Assembly: GCA_022827785.1 (NCBI GenBank)
Contig: JAJEIM010000025.1
Location: forward strand, 1 to 64,000
Source of the DNA: Acidimicrobiia bacterium
GTDB lineage: Bacteria > Actinomycetota > Acidimicrobiia > Spongiisociales > Spongiisociaceae
Direction of reading: 5' to 3'
Length of the DNA: 64,000 bases
Below the pieces are notes generated by a model that was not told the origin of the DNA, did not search any database, and worked only from the letters and a program-made list of their open reading frames with translations. This document shows, one piece after another, positions 49,956 to 58,798 of this stretch. Numbering within the stretch: position 1 is the first letter of the stretch; each line of letters begins with the position of its first letter. A program made the translations under genes and the position numbers.

Positions 49956-50050
49956 GTGGCGATGTTATCTCGCATCGGCATCAGGTCGGGGGCCGGGCGC
50001 CGTTGCGAGAACTTTTCGCGTTCTCGGGGATCTTGTCACACCCACTCCCC

Positions 50051-51535
50051 ATGCTCCAGTCCATGTTCGCATCAACCAACTCCGTAGCCCTGGTCGGCGT
50101 AGAGGCGCGCGCCGTCAGGGTGGAGGCTCATGTCGGAGGAGGAGAGAAGGGTCGTCTGAACGTGGTGGGCTTGCCCGATACCGCGGTTCGGGAGGCCAAG
50201 GACCGGGTCATGGCGGCCATGTCGGTGGCGGGCTACCGATTCCCCGCCCGGACGGTGACGGTGAACCTGGCGCCGGCCGACCTTCCCAAGTCGGGAAGCG
50301 CTTACGACCTCCCCATCGCAATGGCGCTGCTGGCTGCCGCCGGCGAGATCCCGAAGGGTGCCTGCCAGGTGGTCGCCCAGGGTGAGTTGGCCCTCGACGG
50401 GAGTATCCGGCCCGGCCGGGGAGCGCTCGGGGCTGCCATCGTGGCGTCGGACATGGGAGTCCCGTGCGTCCTACCCCCGGGCGCCGCCGAGGAGGCGAGC
50501 ATCGTCTCGTCCGCAACGGTGCGCATGGCGGGATCGCTGGGAGCGGCGATAGCGGCTGCGCTGGGCGAGGGCGACTTCCGGCCGCTTCCACCGGCCGAGC
50601 CACCCACCGTGCCCATGCCCGATCTTTCGGAAGTGAGAGGCCAGCCCCTGGCGAAGCGGGCGCTCGAGGTGGCGGCCGCCGGCGGGCATCACCTGCTCCT
50701 GTCGGGCGCTCCGGGATCGGGCAAGACCATGCTGGCCCGATGTCTGCCGGGCGTGCTGCCGCCACTCGACGAGAGGACTGCCCTGGAGGTGGCGCAGGTC
50801 TGGTCGGCCGCGGGGCGGCCCAGACCCTCGTTGTTCCAGCCCCCGATCCGATCGCCGCACCACACGGCCACCACGGCGGCCGTGATCGGTGGGGGATCCG
50901 GCATGCCGGTCCCGGGCGAGATCAGCATGGCGCACCGTGGCGTTCTGTTCCTGGACGAACTCGGGGAGTTCCCGCCGAGCCTGCTAGACGGCCTCCGCCA
51001 GCCGCTGGAAGAGGGCTTCGTGACGATCGCCCGGAAGGGCGTCTCGGTCACGTTCCCGACCATGGTCCAACTGGTGGCGGCCACCAATCCGTGCCCTTGC
51101 GGGTACCAGGGCGACGACCGGCAGGGGTGCTCGTGCTCGGATCGGATGATCCAGCGCTACAAGCGGCGCCTGTCGGGGCCCCTGATGGACCGATTCGACA
51201 TCCGGGTCAAGGTGAGCAGGGTGGATCCTGACGCGATGATCGGCCCGCCCGAAGAGCCGTCGATCGAGGTTGCCAAACGGATCGCAGCGGCCCGTGAGGC
51301 GCAGGAACTGCGCGGGTCTCCAAACCGCAACCTGAGCCGGACCGCCCTCGACTCGCTGGAGGCGAGCCTGGGCGCCCGGAGGTTGGTCGAGGGCGCACTG
51401 CGGCATGGCAGCCTCACCGGACGGGGATTCGACCGGGTCCGGCGCCTGTCCCGCACCATCGCCGATCTCGACGGATCGATCGCGGTCGAGGAACCTCACG
51501 CTGCCGAGGCCCTGGCCCTGAGGCGGTTGGTATGA
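50051..51535 (+). CDS. comM: ComM/YifB Mg-chelatase-like AAA+ helicase
   Basis: AAA+ protein whose Gammaproteobacterial homologue promotes branch migration during natural transformation. The 494-residue protein has an N-terminal Lon-like fold (about 10-165), Walker A GAPGSGKTML, Walker B FLDELGEF and a cysteine-rich insert NPCPCGYQG ... GCSCS. A start at the ATG four codons downstream (MFASTNS) fits the family equally. It is coupled to dprA by ATGA. Confidence 0.93.
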   Translation: MLQSMFASTNSVALVGVEARAVRVEAHVGGGEKGRLNVVGLPDTAVREAKDRVMAAMSVAGYRFPARTVTVNLAPADLPKSGSAYDLPIAMALLAAAGEIPKGACQVVAQGELALDGSIRPGRGALGAAIVASDMGVPCVLPPGAAEEASIVSSATVRMAGSLGAAIAAALGEGDFRPLPPAEPPTVPMPDLSEVRGQPLAKRALEVAAAGGHHLLLSGAPGSGKTMLARCLPGVLPPLDERTALEVAQVWSAAGRPRPSLFQPPIRSPHHTATTAAVIGGGSGMPVPGEISMAHRGVLFLDELGEFPPSLLDGLRQPLEEGFVTIARKGVSVTFPTMVQLVAATNPCPCGYQGDDRQGCSCSDRMIQRYKRRLSGPLMDRFDIRVKVSRVDPDAMIGPPEEPSIEVAKRIAAAREAQELRGSPNRNLSRTALDSLEASLGARRLVEGALRHGSLTGRGFDRVRRLSRTIADLDGSIAVEEPHAAEALALRRLV

Positions 51536-52572
51536 CCTACGATCCCGACGCGCTCATCAGGCTGGCCCATGTCGGCATGCACCCCGACCGGGTCCGAAAA
51601 CTCGTAACGAAGGCCGGCACCCCGACGCGGATCCTGAGGAAGATCGAATCGGGCGAGTTGTCGGTCCCGGCTTCCGCGCGGGAAGCGGCCTCGGTCCCGG
51701 CAGACGAGCGCAGGGAGCAACTCCGCCGGGCCGGGATCGAGTTCCTCGTACCTGGAGGCTCCGGTTTTCCCGTCCGGCTGGGTGAGCTGGACGACGCCCC
51801 TCTGTTCCTCTTCCAGAGGGGAGGGCCGTTCGAAGGCACGGCGGTGGCCATCGTCGGCACCCGCGCCTGCACCACCTACGGGCGACGTCTGGCGGAAAGA
51901 TACGGGGAGGCCGTGTCCCGAGCCGGATGGTGGGTGGCGAGCGGCCTGGCCAAGGGCATCGACGGCGCCGCCCACGCGGGCTCGCTGCGCGGTCCGACGC
52001 CGGGTATCGCCGTACTGGGTTCCGGGGTGGACGTGTGGTACCCGAGCCGGCACCGCGACCTCGGGACTTCCCTCCTGGAGACGGGCGGCGCGGTGTGGAG
52101 CGAGGCGCCCCCGGGCGCCCGCCCGCTCGGCTGGCGCTTTCCGCCTCGCAACCGGCTCATATCGGGGATCGCCCATGCCGTGGTGATCGTGGAGGCGGGC
52201 GCCAAGGGGGGCGCCCTGGTCACCGCCCGGATGGCCCTCGACCAGGGCCGCGACATTTTCGCCACTCCGGGCGACGTGGGCAGGCCCAGTTCGGTGGGAT
52301 GCAACCTGCTGATCAGGGACGGCGCCTTTCCCGTGCTGGATGCCGACGACCTGGTGGAGAACCTGGAGCTGTCCATAGGACCGGCTCCTGGTGCCACGGC
52401 GTCCGAGGCTGCCGCAGGAGTAAGCGATCCCGGCCTTCCGGTAGCCGAGTACCTCGCGGCCCTCGGGGACGATCCTGTCGCAGGCATGGCCGAGTTGGGG
52501 CGCCTGATGGCTCAGGGAGCGGTGACTATCGACGGTGACGGGATGGTGGTGGCCGGGCCGGGTGGCGCATAG
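51532..52572 (+). CDS. dprA: DNA-processing protein DprA
   Basis: Loads RecA on incoming single-stranded DNA. The 346-residue protein has the Rossmann-like DprA core (AIVGTRACTTYGRRLAE, SGLAKGIDGAAHAG, PPRNRLISG, EAGAKGGALVTA) and a small C-terminal winged-helix-like region. Coupling to comM suggests transformation or recombination functions. Confidence 0.95.
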   Translation: MTYDPDALIRLAHVGMHPDRVRKLVTKAGTPTRILRKIESGELSVPASAREAASVPADERREQLRRAGIEFLVPGGSGFPVRLGELDDAPLFLFQRGGPFEGTAVAIVGTRACTTYGRRLAERYGEAVSRAGWWVASGLAKGIDGAAHAGSLRGPTPGIAVLGSGVDVWYPSRHRDLGTSLLETGGAVWSEAPPGARPLGWRFPPRNRLISGIAHAVVIVEAGAKGGALVTARMALDQGRDIFATPGDVGRPSSVGCNLLIRDGAFPVLDADDLVENLELSIGPAPGATASEAAAGVSDPGLPVAEYLAALGDDPVAGMAELGRLMAQGAVTIDGDGMVVAGPGGA

Positions 52573-52602
52573 GGCAATGCAATGGGGGACAAGCCGGATG
52601 GC

Positions 52603-52608
52603 TACGCT
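52603..52608 (+). promoter_or_regulatory. candidate -10 for leaderless MBL hydrolase gene
   Basis: TACGCT is exactly six bases before the ATG, the spacing expected if transcription starts at the start codon; no ribosome-binding site is present. Confidence 0.4.
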
Positions 52609-52614
52609 GGAGCC

Positions 52615-53358
52615 ATGCAATTGACGGTGCTGGGCGCCAACGGCACCTATCCGACCACCGGGCGCCCCGCCTCCGGCTACCTGGTTTCGGACGGCGAGAC
52701 GAATCTCTGGATGGACGCCGGGCCCGGCACCTACCTGGCTCTGTGCAACGAGTTGGACCCGATGGAGATTGATGCTGTGTTCTTGTCCCATCGGCATCCT
52801 GACCACTGCTCCGACATCTTCGCCCTGTATCACTCGGTCGCCTACGGGCCGGGCCGGGAGGGCCGGATCCCGGTCATCTGCCCGGAAGGCCTGGCCGAAG
52901 CGCTGGCCGATTTCTTGCAACACCCGGCGGCAATGGACACCACATTCGAGTTCATCACCTCGGATGACGGTGACTCGATCCGGTTGGGGTCGATGGATGT
53001 CTCTACGGCGAGGACTAACCATCCTCCGCCCACCCTGGCGCCGCGTGTATCGGCGGGCGGCCGCTCCTTCACTTACACCGCCGACACCGGACCGAGCGAT
53101 GCGGTGGCGGCTCACGCCGCGGGATCGGATTTGCTGCTGGCCGAGGCGACCATGACCGGCCGGAGGGGTCCCGGCTCCTATCCCCATCACATGACCGGCG
53201 CCGAAGCCGGGAGCATGGCCGCGGCGGCGGGTGTCGGGCGTCTCGTGCTGACGCACATCCCCGCCCACGAGGATCCGGACCGGATTCTGGCGGAAGCGGA
53301 GTCCGAGTTCGATGGAATGGTGGCGCTGGCCGTGCCCGGTGCTCGTATAACGGTGTGA
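52615..53358 (+). CDS. MBL-fold metallo-hydrolase (RNase Z/ElaC-like)
   Basis: The 247-residue beta-lactamase-fold protein has the metal motif SHRHPDHCSD and a C-terminal THIPAHEDP. Its place before rph and rdgB is the usual one for an uncharacterised actinobacterial MBL family. It lacks the exosite arm of true RNase Z, so tRNA processing is not claimed. The start is set by alignment and the spaced -10. Confidence 0.85.
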   Translation: MQLTVLGANGTYPTTGRPASGYLVSDGETNLWMDAGPGTYLALCNELDPMEIDAVFLSHRHPDHCSDIFALYHSVAYGPGREGRIPVICPEGLAEALADFLQHPAAMDTTFEFITSDDGDSIRLGSMDVSTARTNHPPPTLAPRVSAGGRSFTYTADTGPSDAVAAHAAGSDLLLAEATMTGRRGPGSYPHHMTGAEAGSMAAAAGVGRLVLTHIPAHEDPDRILAEAESEFDGMVALAVPGARITV

Positions 53359-53377
53359 TAAGCCAGGTGGTGCAAAT

Positions 53378-54088
53378 ATGAGTCGTTCGAGGGAGAGACC
53401 CGCCGATGAGTTGAGGACGATCAGGATCACCCGGGGTTACACCGAGATGACGCCCGGCTCCGTGCTGATCGAGATGGGTCGTACGGTGGTGCTGGCCACA
53501 GCTTCGATCGCGGACACCGTGCCGCCGTGGATGCGGAATACCAACCGCGGATGGGTCAAGGCCGAATACGCCATGCTCCCGGGATCGGGCAGCCAGCGCA
53601 TATCGCGGGGTTCGTACACGTCAGGGCGTCCCAAGGAGATTTCCAGGCTCATCGGGCGCTCCCTTCGCTCGGTGGTGGCCATGCAGAAGATGCCCGATAC
53701 GATGGTCACGGTCGACTGCGATGTCATCCAGGCTGACGGCGGAACGCGCACGGCGGCGGTCAACGCCGGATGGATCGCCCTTCACGACGCCCTGGAATGG
53801 GCGGTTGCCGAGGGGCTTGTGGCGACCAACCCGCTACTCGACAGGGTGGCGGCCATCTCGGTGGGGCTGGTGGGGGGCGTGCCGCTGCTCGACCTGGAGT
53901 ACGAGGATGACGTGGCGGCTTCGGTGGATCTGAATGTGGTCATGACCGGGCGCGGCCTGCTGGTCGAGGTTCAGGGGACTGCCGAACAGCTTCCGTTCAG
54001 CCGTGCCGAGCTGGACGAACTCCTGGACTTGGCAGCAACGGGAATCTCCCGGATCGCAGACCTCCAGGCGGAGCTGGTGGCCGGGTGA
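53378..54088 (+). CDS. rph: ribonuclease PH
   Basis: Phosphorolytic 3'-exonuclease trimming tRNA and rRNA ends. In 236 residues it has RPADELRTIRITRGY, GWVKAEYAMLPGSG and DCDVIQADGGTRTAAVNAGW, typical of RNase PH. It overlaps rdgB by GTGA. Confidence 0.96.
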   Translation: MSRSRERPADELRTIRITRGYTEMTPGSVLIEMGRTVVLATASIADTVPPWMRNTNRGWVKAEYAMLPGSGSQRISRGSYTSGRPKEISRLIGRSLRSVVAMQKMPDTMVTVDCDVIQADGGTRTAAVNAGWIALHDALEWAVAEGLVATNPLLDRVAAISVGLVGGVPLLDLEYEDDVAASVDLNVVMTGRGLLVEVQGTAEQLPFSRAELDELLDLAATGISRIADLQAELVAG

Positions 54089-54681
54089 GCCGACCGGTCA
54101 TCGACCGCGCGGTGGTTGCCTCCAAGAACCCGGACAAGATCGCCGAGCTCGAGACGCTGCTTGCCCGGCATGGGCTGGTCCGCGAGGTGGTCCGTGGGTT
54201 GGAGTGGCCCGATGTGGTGGAGGATGCCCCCACGCTGGCGGGCAACGCCCTCCTCAAGGCCCGCCAGGTGGCGCGCAGCACCGGCCTGCCCTCGATCGCG
54301 GACGACACGGGCTTGGAAGTGGACGCCCTTGGAGGAGCACCGGGAGTACATACGGCCCGGTACTCGGGTCCCGATGCAACCTACCAATCGAACGTGGACG
54401 CCCTCCTGCAGGCCCTTCGAGGCGTAGAGGACCGGACCGCCCGTTTCCGAACGGTGGTCGTTGCGATCCTGGAGGACGGCACCGAAGTGGTTGCGGAGGG
54501 AGAGTTGATCGGACAGATCACCCGGTCGCGCCGCGGGTCCGCCGGATTCGGGTACGACCCGGTCTTCGGAGTGGGTGGTCGGACCCTGGCCGAGATGGGC
54601 CCACAGGAGAAGGACCGGGTCAGCCACCGGGCCCGCGCCATCCAGGCGCTGGCGGATGCCCTGGCGACCCATCGCGCCTAA
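54085..54681 (+). CDS. rdgB: XTP/dITP diphosphatase (HAM1/RdgB)
   Basis: Hydrolyses non-canonical purine triphosphates. The 198-residue protein has VASKNPDKIAEL, SIADDTGLEVDALGGAPGV and GFGYDPVF. The start is GTG. The rph-rdgB pair is common in bacteria. Confidence 0.95.
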   Translation: MSRPVIDRAVVASKNPDKIAELETLLARHGLVREVVRGLEWPDVVEDAPTLAGNALLKARQVARSTGLPSIADDTGLEVDALGGAPGVHTARYSGPDATYQSNVDALLQALRGVEDRTARFRTVVVAILEDGTEVVAEGELIGQITRSRRGSAGFGYDPVFGVGGRTLAEMGPQEKDRVSHRARAIQALADALATHRA

Positions 54682-54721
54682 CCCGCTCCCACCAGCCGGC
54701 CAGACCACTAAACTGCCCTGT

Positions 54722-54797
<76 letters not shown>

Positions 54798-54836
54798 TCC
54801 GGGACGGTGCCGCAGAGGTGAACGGCGTCCCTCGCC

Positions 54837-54918
54837 GCGGGTGTGGCGGAACGGTAGACGCGCCAGGTTTAGGTCCTGGTGGGCAATGCCCGTGGGGGTT
54901 CGAGTCCCTCCACCCGCA
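54837..54918 (+). tRNA. tRNA-Leu (anticodon TAG)
   Basis: Acceptor GCGGGTG pairs with CACCCGC. The anticodon stem CCAGG/CCTGG encloses TTTAGGT, giving anticodon TAG. It has a long variable arm, as expected for leucine tRNA. Confidence 0.95.
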
Positions 54919-54986
54919 CGCCGGCCCAATGCCATCGCGGGACGTGGTCCGGTTTATCCGCCGGGGTCGGGTTGTTGGGGGTGGTA

Positions 54987-55910
54987 TTAGTCGAGGAAGT
55001 TCTGGTAGGCGCGTTCTTGTTGCTGGATGGGGTTGAGGTATTCGACGTTGGTGGGGTGCCGGTAGCCGGTCCAGGTTCGGGGTGGGAGTAGTCGGCGGCG
55101 GTGGGGTGGTGTGTGGGGGTCTATGCGGTGTCCTTTTCGGTGGATGGCGATGTGGTGGTGGTACCAGCAGAGGGTGGCGAGGTTGGTGGGGGTGTTGTCG
55201 CCTCCGTCACGTCTGGGGATGACGTGGTGGGTTTGGAGGCGGTAGCTGCTGCGGCATGAGTCGATGAGGTCGTCTTGGGCCATGGTGGTGAGGCCGATGG
55301 CCTGTTTCTGACCTGGTGACAGCTCAGAATCGGGACCTGCCGGGGATGCGAGGGGTGGGATGCGGTCGGCGCGGCGGTCGAGTGCTTTGCGTACGATCTG
55401 GCCGTCGGTGGCGCCCAGGCGGCCTGACAGGTGCCATAACAGCGCCGTCGTCGGATGCTCTGAGGTTGACGTATTGGCGTTCGAATTCGCTGCGTTCGTC
55501 GCCTCTGGTGAGTTTGCGGAATCTGGTGGCCAGCTTCCCGACCCCGGCCAGGTCGAGGTCAGCCGAGGCTACGACATCGGCGGGTTCTGCGCCTGCCTGG
55601 AGGAGACGCTGGGTGGCGGCGGTCCGGTCGAACGGCAGATGTCCCCTTCGTATGAGGTCGATGGTGTCGTCGTCCAGGCGTCTGGCTAGATACGCGGGTC
55701 GCGGGCGACGACATGCGGTATGTCGGGGCGCGACGCGGTCCAGTCGACCAGGGAGCGATATCCGTCGCGGACGATCCCCTTCCGGCGGATGACGGTCTTT
55801 AGCCAGGCGAGTTGCCGGCCGCGGAGGCGGTCGATCTCCCGCTGGGCGTCTTGGAGATTGTTCTCGGCGATGAGCATCGGGTCTGCGTCGTGGAAGGCTA
55901 CTTCGAACAT
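54987..55910 (-). pseudogene. decayed DUF222/13E12-type HNH endonuclease gene
   Basis: Three pieces read as one protein. Residues from 55910 (MFEVAFHDADPML) reach a TAG near 55687. The reading resumes in another frame at LARRLDDDTIDLIRRG and shifts again near 55437 into WHLSGRLGATDGQIV, returning to the original frame. The end is the HNH domain (LQTHHVIPRRDGGDN, LATLCWYHHHIAIH). The stretch between the DUF222 part and the HNH part appears shortened by comparison with the family. An SOS box covers the start codon. It is probably dead unless the shifts are sequencing errors. Confidence 0.8.
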
Positions 55911-55918
55911 ATGTTCGA
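55903..55918 (-). promoter_or_regulatory. LexA SOS box over the HNH gene start
   Basis: TCGAACATATGTTCGA is a perfect 16-bp palindrome and matches the actinobacterial LexA site TCGAAC-N4-GTTCGA. The start ATG of the HNH gene is inside it. On the minus strand a -10-like TATACT lies seven bases before the ATG, so LexA binding would cover the transcription start. Mycobacterial 13E12-family genes are known to have SOS boxes. Confidence 0.85.
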
Positions 55919-56270
55919 GTATAGCGGACAGCTATGACAAAACAGAACGGATATCGAGAATAGCATGATAACCATCAAAAATCTGTGGTTATGACCGCCG
56001 ATTCCTCAGATCGGTCGGCTTCAGTTCCTCCCACACCTCGGGACCATCCGTCGGGGTGTGGGATGTCGGCCCGGTTCAGATTGTGAACACCACTGTCCGG
56101 ACGGTCGAAACCTGACCGCGTCCAATGTACTTCCCCACGCAAAGCCCCGTTTTCTACTGTGACGCCCGATCCTCGGCGCCGAATAGTCCCGGCCCCGCTC
56201 GGCCTCCTCATGGCATCGGCGGTGCGATAGAGGTGCTGTCTCTCTCGGCGAAGGGAATCGCCGATGGCGG
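55919..56270. other. gene-free, locally AT-richer gap
   Basis: I see no supportable gene in this stretch. The first 75 bases are clearly richer in A/T than the surroundings. They contain a 7-bp perfect inverted repeat (ATAACCA at 55968, TGGTTAT at 55986). The AT-rich part probably carries the promoter of the decayed HNH gene. Confidence 0.6.
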
Positions 56271-57932
56271 CTATCGGTTCCGGCTCAGCCACTCCCGGAC
56301 CATCGACCGGAGCGTTCCCAGGGGCACGGATCCGTTGCCGAGGATGGTTCTGTGAAAGCTCCTGATGTCGAAGGCCTCGCCGAGCGCGGACTCGGATTCG
56401 GCGCGCAGCGACTCGATTTCGAGCCGACCGAGCATGTAGGAGAGAGCTTGGCCGGGACAGGCGATGTACCGGTCGACTTCCTCGGTGATTTCATGGAGCG
56501 ACATGGGCGAGTGGTCAGCCAGGAAGTCGATAGCCCGGCGGCGGGACCATCCCAGGGCGTGGATGCCGGTGTCCACCACCAGTCGACCGGCCCGCAGCGA
56601 GTCGGCGGTGAGCATCCCCACCCGCTGCCAGTCATCCTCGTAGAGCCCCATCTCGTCAGCGAGGCGCTCGCTGTACAGGCCCCATCCCTCACCGAAGGCG
56701 GGCAGGTAGGTGTTGCGATGGATGTCGTGGATGCCGGTGTTCTCGATGGCCAGGGCCATCTGAAGGTGGTGTCCCGGTATCCCTTCGTGGTAGGCCACGG
56801 CGGGAATCTGGAAGGTTGTCCAGGCGCTCGGGTCGGCGACGTTGAAGAAGAACCGTCCCGGTCTGGCGCCGTCCGCAGTGGGTGGGTAGTAGTAGGCCAT
56901 GGCCCCGAGGTCGATGGGGTCGGCCTGGCAGGCCGCCCGGGGCGTGGGAGAAAACCATGCGTCCAGGGCGGCGGAGGCCTTGTCGAGACAGGCGAGCGCG
57001 TCGGCCACCAGCTCCTCGGAATCGGCATACCGAAGCTGTGGATCATCGCGCAATCGCACGTAGATCTCGCTGACTTCGTGGGTGCCGAGCAGCGGTCCGG
57101 CCAACCGGCGGTACTCCTCCTCCAGCATCCTGATCCTCTCCAGGCCCAGTTCGTGAATCGTCTCGGGTTCCGTGTCCAGGGTCGTGTGGCCCCTGACCAT
57201 GTCGCGGTACACCGCGTCGCCTCCCGGGAGGTGGCAGAGTCCGGCCCGATCGGAGGGGCGTCCGGCGGGAAGAGTCACCTCTCGCAACACTTCCGCCAGG
57301 CGCGAGAGACCCGGACGCACCCCGGTCTCGATCGTCTCGATCAACCGGGCCCGCCACCGCCCGGCCTCGCGGGAGTCCATCTCGGTGGGAGCTGCCTGGG
57401 TGGCGATCAGGTCCTCGGCGGCGGGTCGGGACAGGAGATCATCGAGCTTCTCGATGGTCTGGCGCACGTGGCGGGCGAGGGGCGCGACCCCGGCGGCGGC
57501 GCCCTCCGCCAGACGGTCCGCCAGATGGTCGATCATCGCAGGAAAGGCGCCCAACTTGCGCAAGTACCGCAGGCCTTGGTCGGCGGTGACCAGAGGCTGC
57601 AGGCACAGCGCCGGAAGCAGGGTGCTGAGCAGGCCGGATTGGGCATTGGGCGCCTGCAGCTGCGGCCACCACACCCCTACGGTCGCATCCATGAAGGCGG
57701 CCGCGGCCACGGTCTCGGCCAGTATCCGGTCGGAAGGCTGCTGGTTGACAGCCTGGGAGGCCTCATCGGCGAACCGCAGATTCGCCTCCCTCGAAGCGGC
57801 CCGTCCTTCGGCCGAGAGATCGTCCCACTGCTCCAGGTATCTCAACTCGCCGCGGGCCAGGTTGGCGAAGTGCCGGTGTTCCAGCCGGAACCGCCAGTAC
57901 TCCTCGGCCAGTTCGCGAGCAGGCCTGGTCAT
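56271..57932 (-). CDS. DUF885 family protein (metallopeptidase-like)
   Basis: The 553-residue protein has the DUF885 zinc-type motif HEGIPGHHLQ and the following FGEGWGLYSERLADE, which resembles carboxypeptidase/M3-type arrangements. No signal peptide is visible, so it is probably cytoplasmic. It precedes the next minus-strand gene fragments but shares no obvious pathway. Activity in the family is only partly characterised. Confidence 0.88.
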   Translation of the reverse strand: MTRPARELAEEYWRFRLEHRHFANLARGELRYLEQWDDLSAEGRAASREANLRFADEASQAVNQQPSDRILAETVAAAAFMDATVGVWWPQLQAPNAQSGLLSTLLPALCLQPLVTADQGLRYLRKLGAFPAMIDHLADRLAEGAAAGVAPLARHVRQTIEKLDDLLSRPAAEDLIATQAAPTEMDSREAGRWRARLIETIETGVRPGLSRLAEVLREVTLPAGRPSDRAGLCHLPGGDAVYRDMVRGHTTLDTEPETIHELGLERIRMLEEEYRRLAGPLLGTHEVSEIYVRLRDDPQLRYADSEELVADALACLDKASAALDAWFSPTPRAACQADPIDLGAMAYYYPPTADGARPGRFFFNVADPSAWTTFQIPAVAYHEGIPGHHLQMALAIENTGIHDIHRNTYLPAFGEGWGLYSERLADEMGLYEDDWQRVGMLTADSLRAGRLVVDTGIHALGWSRRRAIDFLADHSPMSLHEITEEVDRYIACPGQALSYMLGRLEIESLRAESESALGEAFDIRSFHRTILGNGSVPLGTLRSMVREWLSRNR

Positions 57933-57978
57933 GGGATCGAGAAGTCCCGGCGCCGGTTGATCCGGGCGTGGCCGGCCA

Positions 57979-58712
57979 TCAGGATCGCGACCCGGGCAGG
58001 TGTTGGGCGGCGCGCATGAAGTTTGAGTACAGCATCCGGGCGGTGGTTTCGAAGTCCGTCATGTGGCATCGGGCGTCGGCAGCCAGCGTCTCGACCGCGC
58101 CGGGACCGAGAAGGGTCTCCAGAGCGGTGCGGTAGGCGTCGACCGCAGCCCAGTTGCTTACCGTGTCCTCCTCCACCTCCACGTGGTACTGCATCGACCA
58201 TGCCCGTGGACCCACCCGCATGGCCTGTACCCGGCAGTCCGGAGACTCGCCAGGACAACAGCGCCGTCGGGTGGCTGGGCCACCCGCACGGAATGCCATT
58301 GCAACACGACCTGGCTCTCGGCCATCTGGTGGAAGATGGGATCCGCCCGGCCCTCGTCCGTCAAGTCCACCCTGAACACTCCGATCTCGGGTGGTCGTTG
58401 CGGTCCGCAGGTGCCGCCGAGAGCGTCTGCCAGCAGTTGGTGTCCCAGGCACAGGCCCAGGAAGGGTCGTTCCATCCCTCGCACCCACCTTCGGATGGCC
58501 CGTTTCTCCTCAACTAGCCAGGGATGCTCCTCCACATCCCACACATCCATGGGACCGCCCATCACCCAAAGGACGTCGTATCCTTCCAAGGGCGGGATCG
58601 GATCGCCCTTGTCGAGTTCGACCGCGGTCCAGTCGATACCGTCCTCGCGAAGAAAGTCGCGCAGGCGGCCGGGATGTTCGCAATCGATGTGCTGGAAGAC
58701 GAGCAGTCGCAC
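57979..58712 (-). pseudogene. frameshifted class I glutamine amidotransferase (GuaA-like)
   Basis: The first part (58712 leftwards) has DVLWVMGGPMDVWD and the nucleophile Cys88 in GLCLGHQLL, and stays similar to the family until about residue 156. The family sequence then continues in another frame (SPDCRVQAMRVG ... WSMQYHVEVEEDT), which carries the catalytic His and Glu. The shift is near 58245 and equals one lost base. Either the gene is inactivated or the assembly has a one-base error. The stand-alone domain without a synthase resembles small GATase1 proteins of unknown acceptor. Confidence 0.75.
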
Positions 58713-58798
58713 GAACCGGGTCAGAACTTAGCCGGTTTGTAGGTCCCTCGAGGCTCCGAGTCCTTCCCTCTCCGCCGGCGACGCCGGACTGTTGCTTC

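Noticed and set aside
54837-55910. genomic island inserted at tRNA-Leu
   Set aside because: Apart from the decayed HNH gene there is no integrase and I found no repeated copy of the tRNA 3' end downstream.
55975-56292. 105-codon minus-strand frame between DUF885 and the HNH gene
   Set aside because: No ribosome-binding site, no recognisable motif, and it overlaps the 3' end of the DUF885 gene in another frame.
57979-58712. programmed frameshift in the amidotransferase
   Set aside because: No slippery heptamer or downstream structure is evident near 58245; a one-base loss or sequencing error is simpler.
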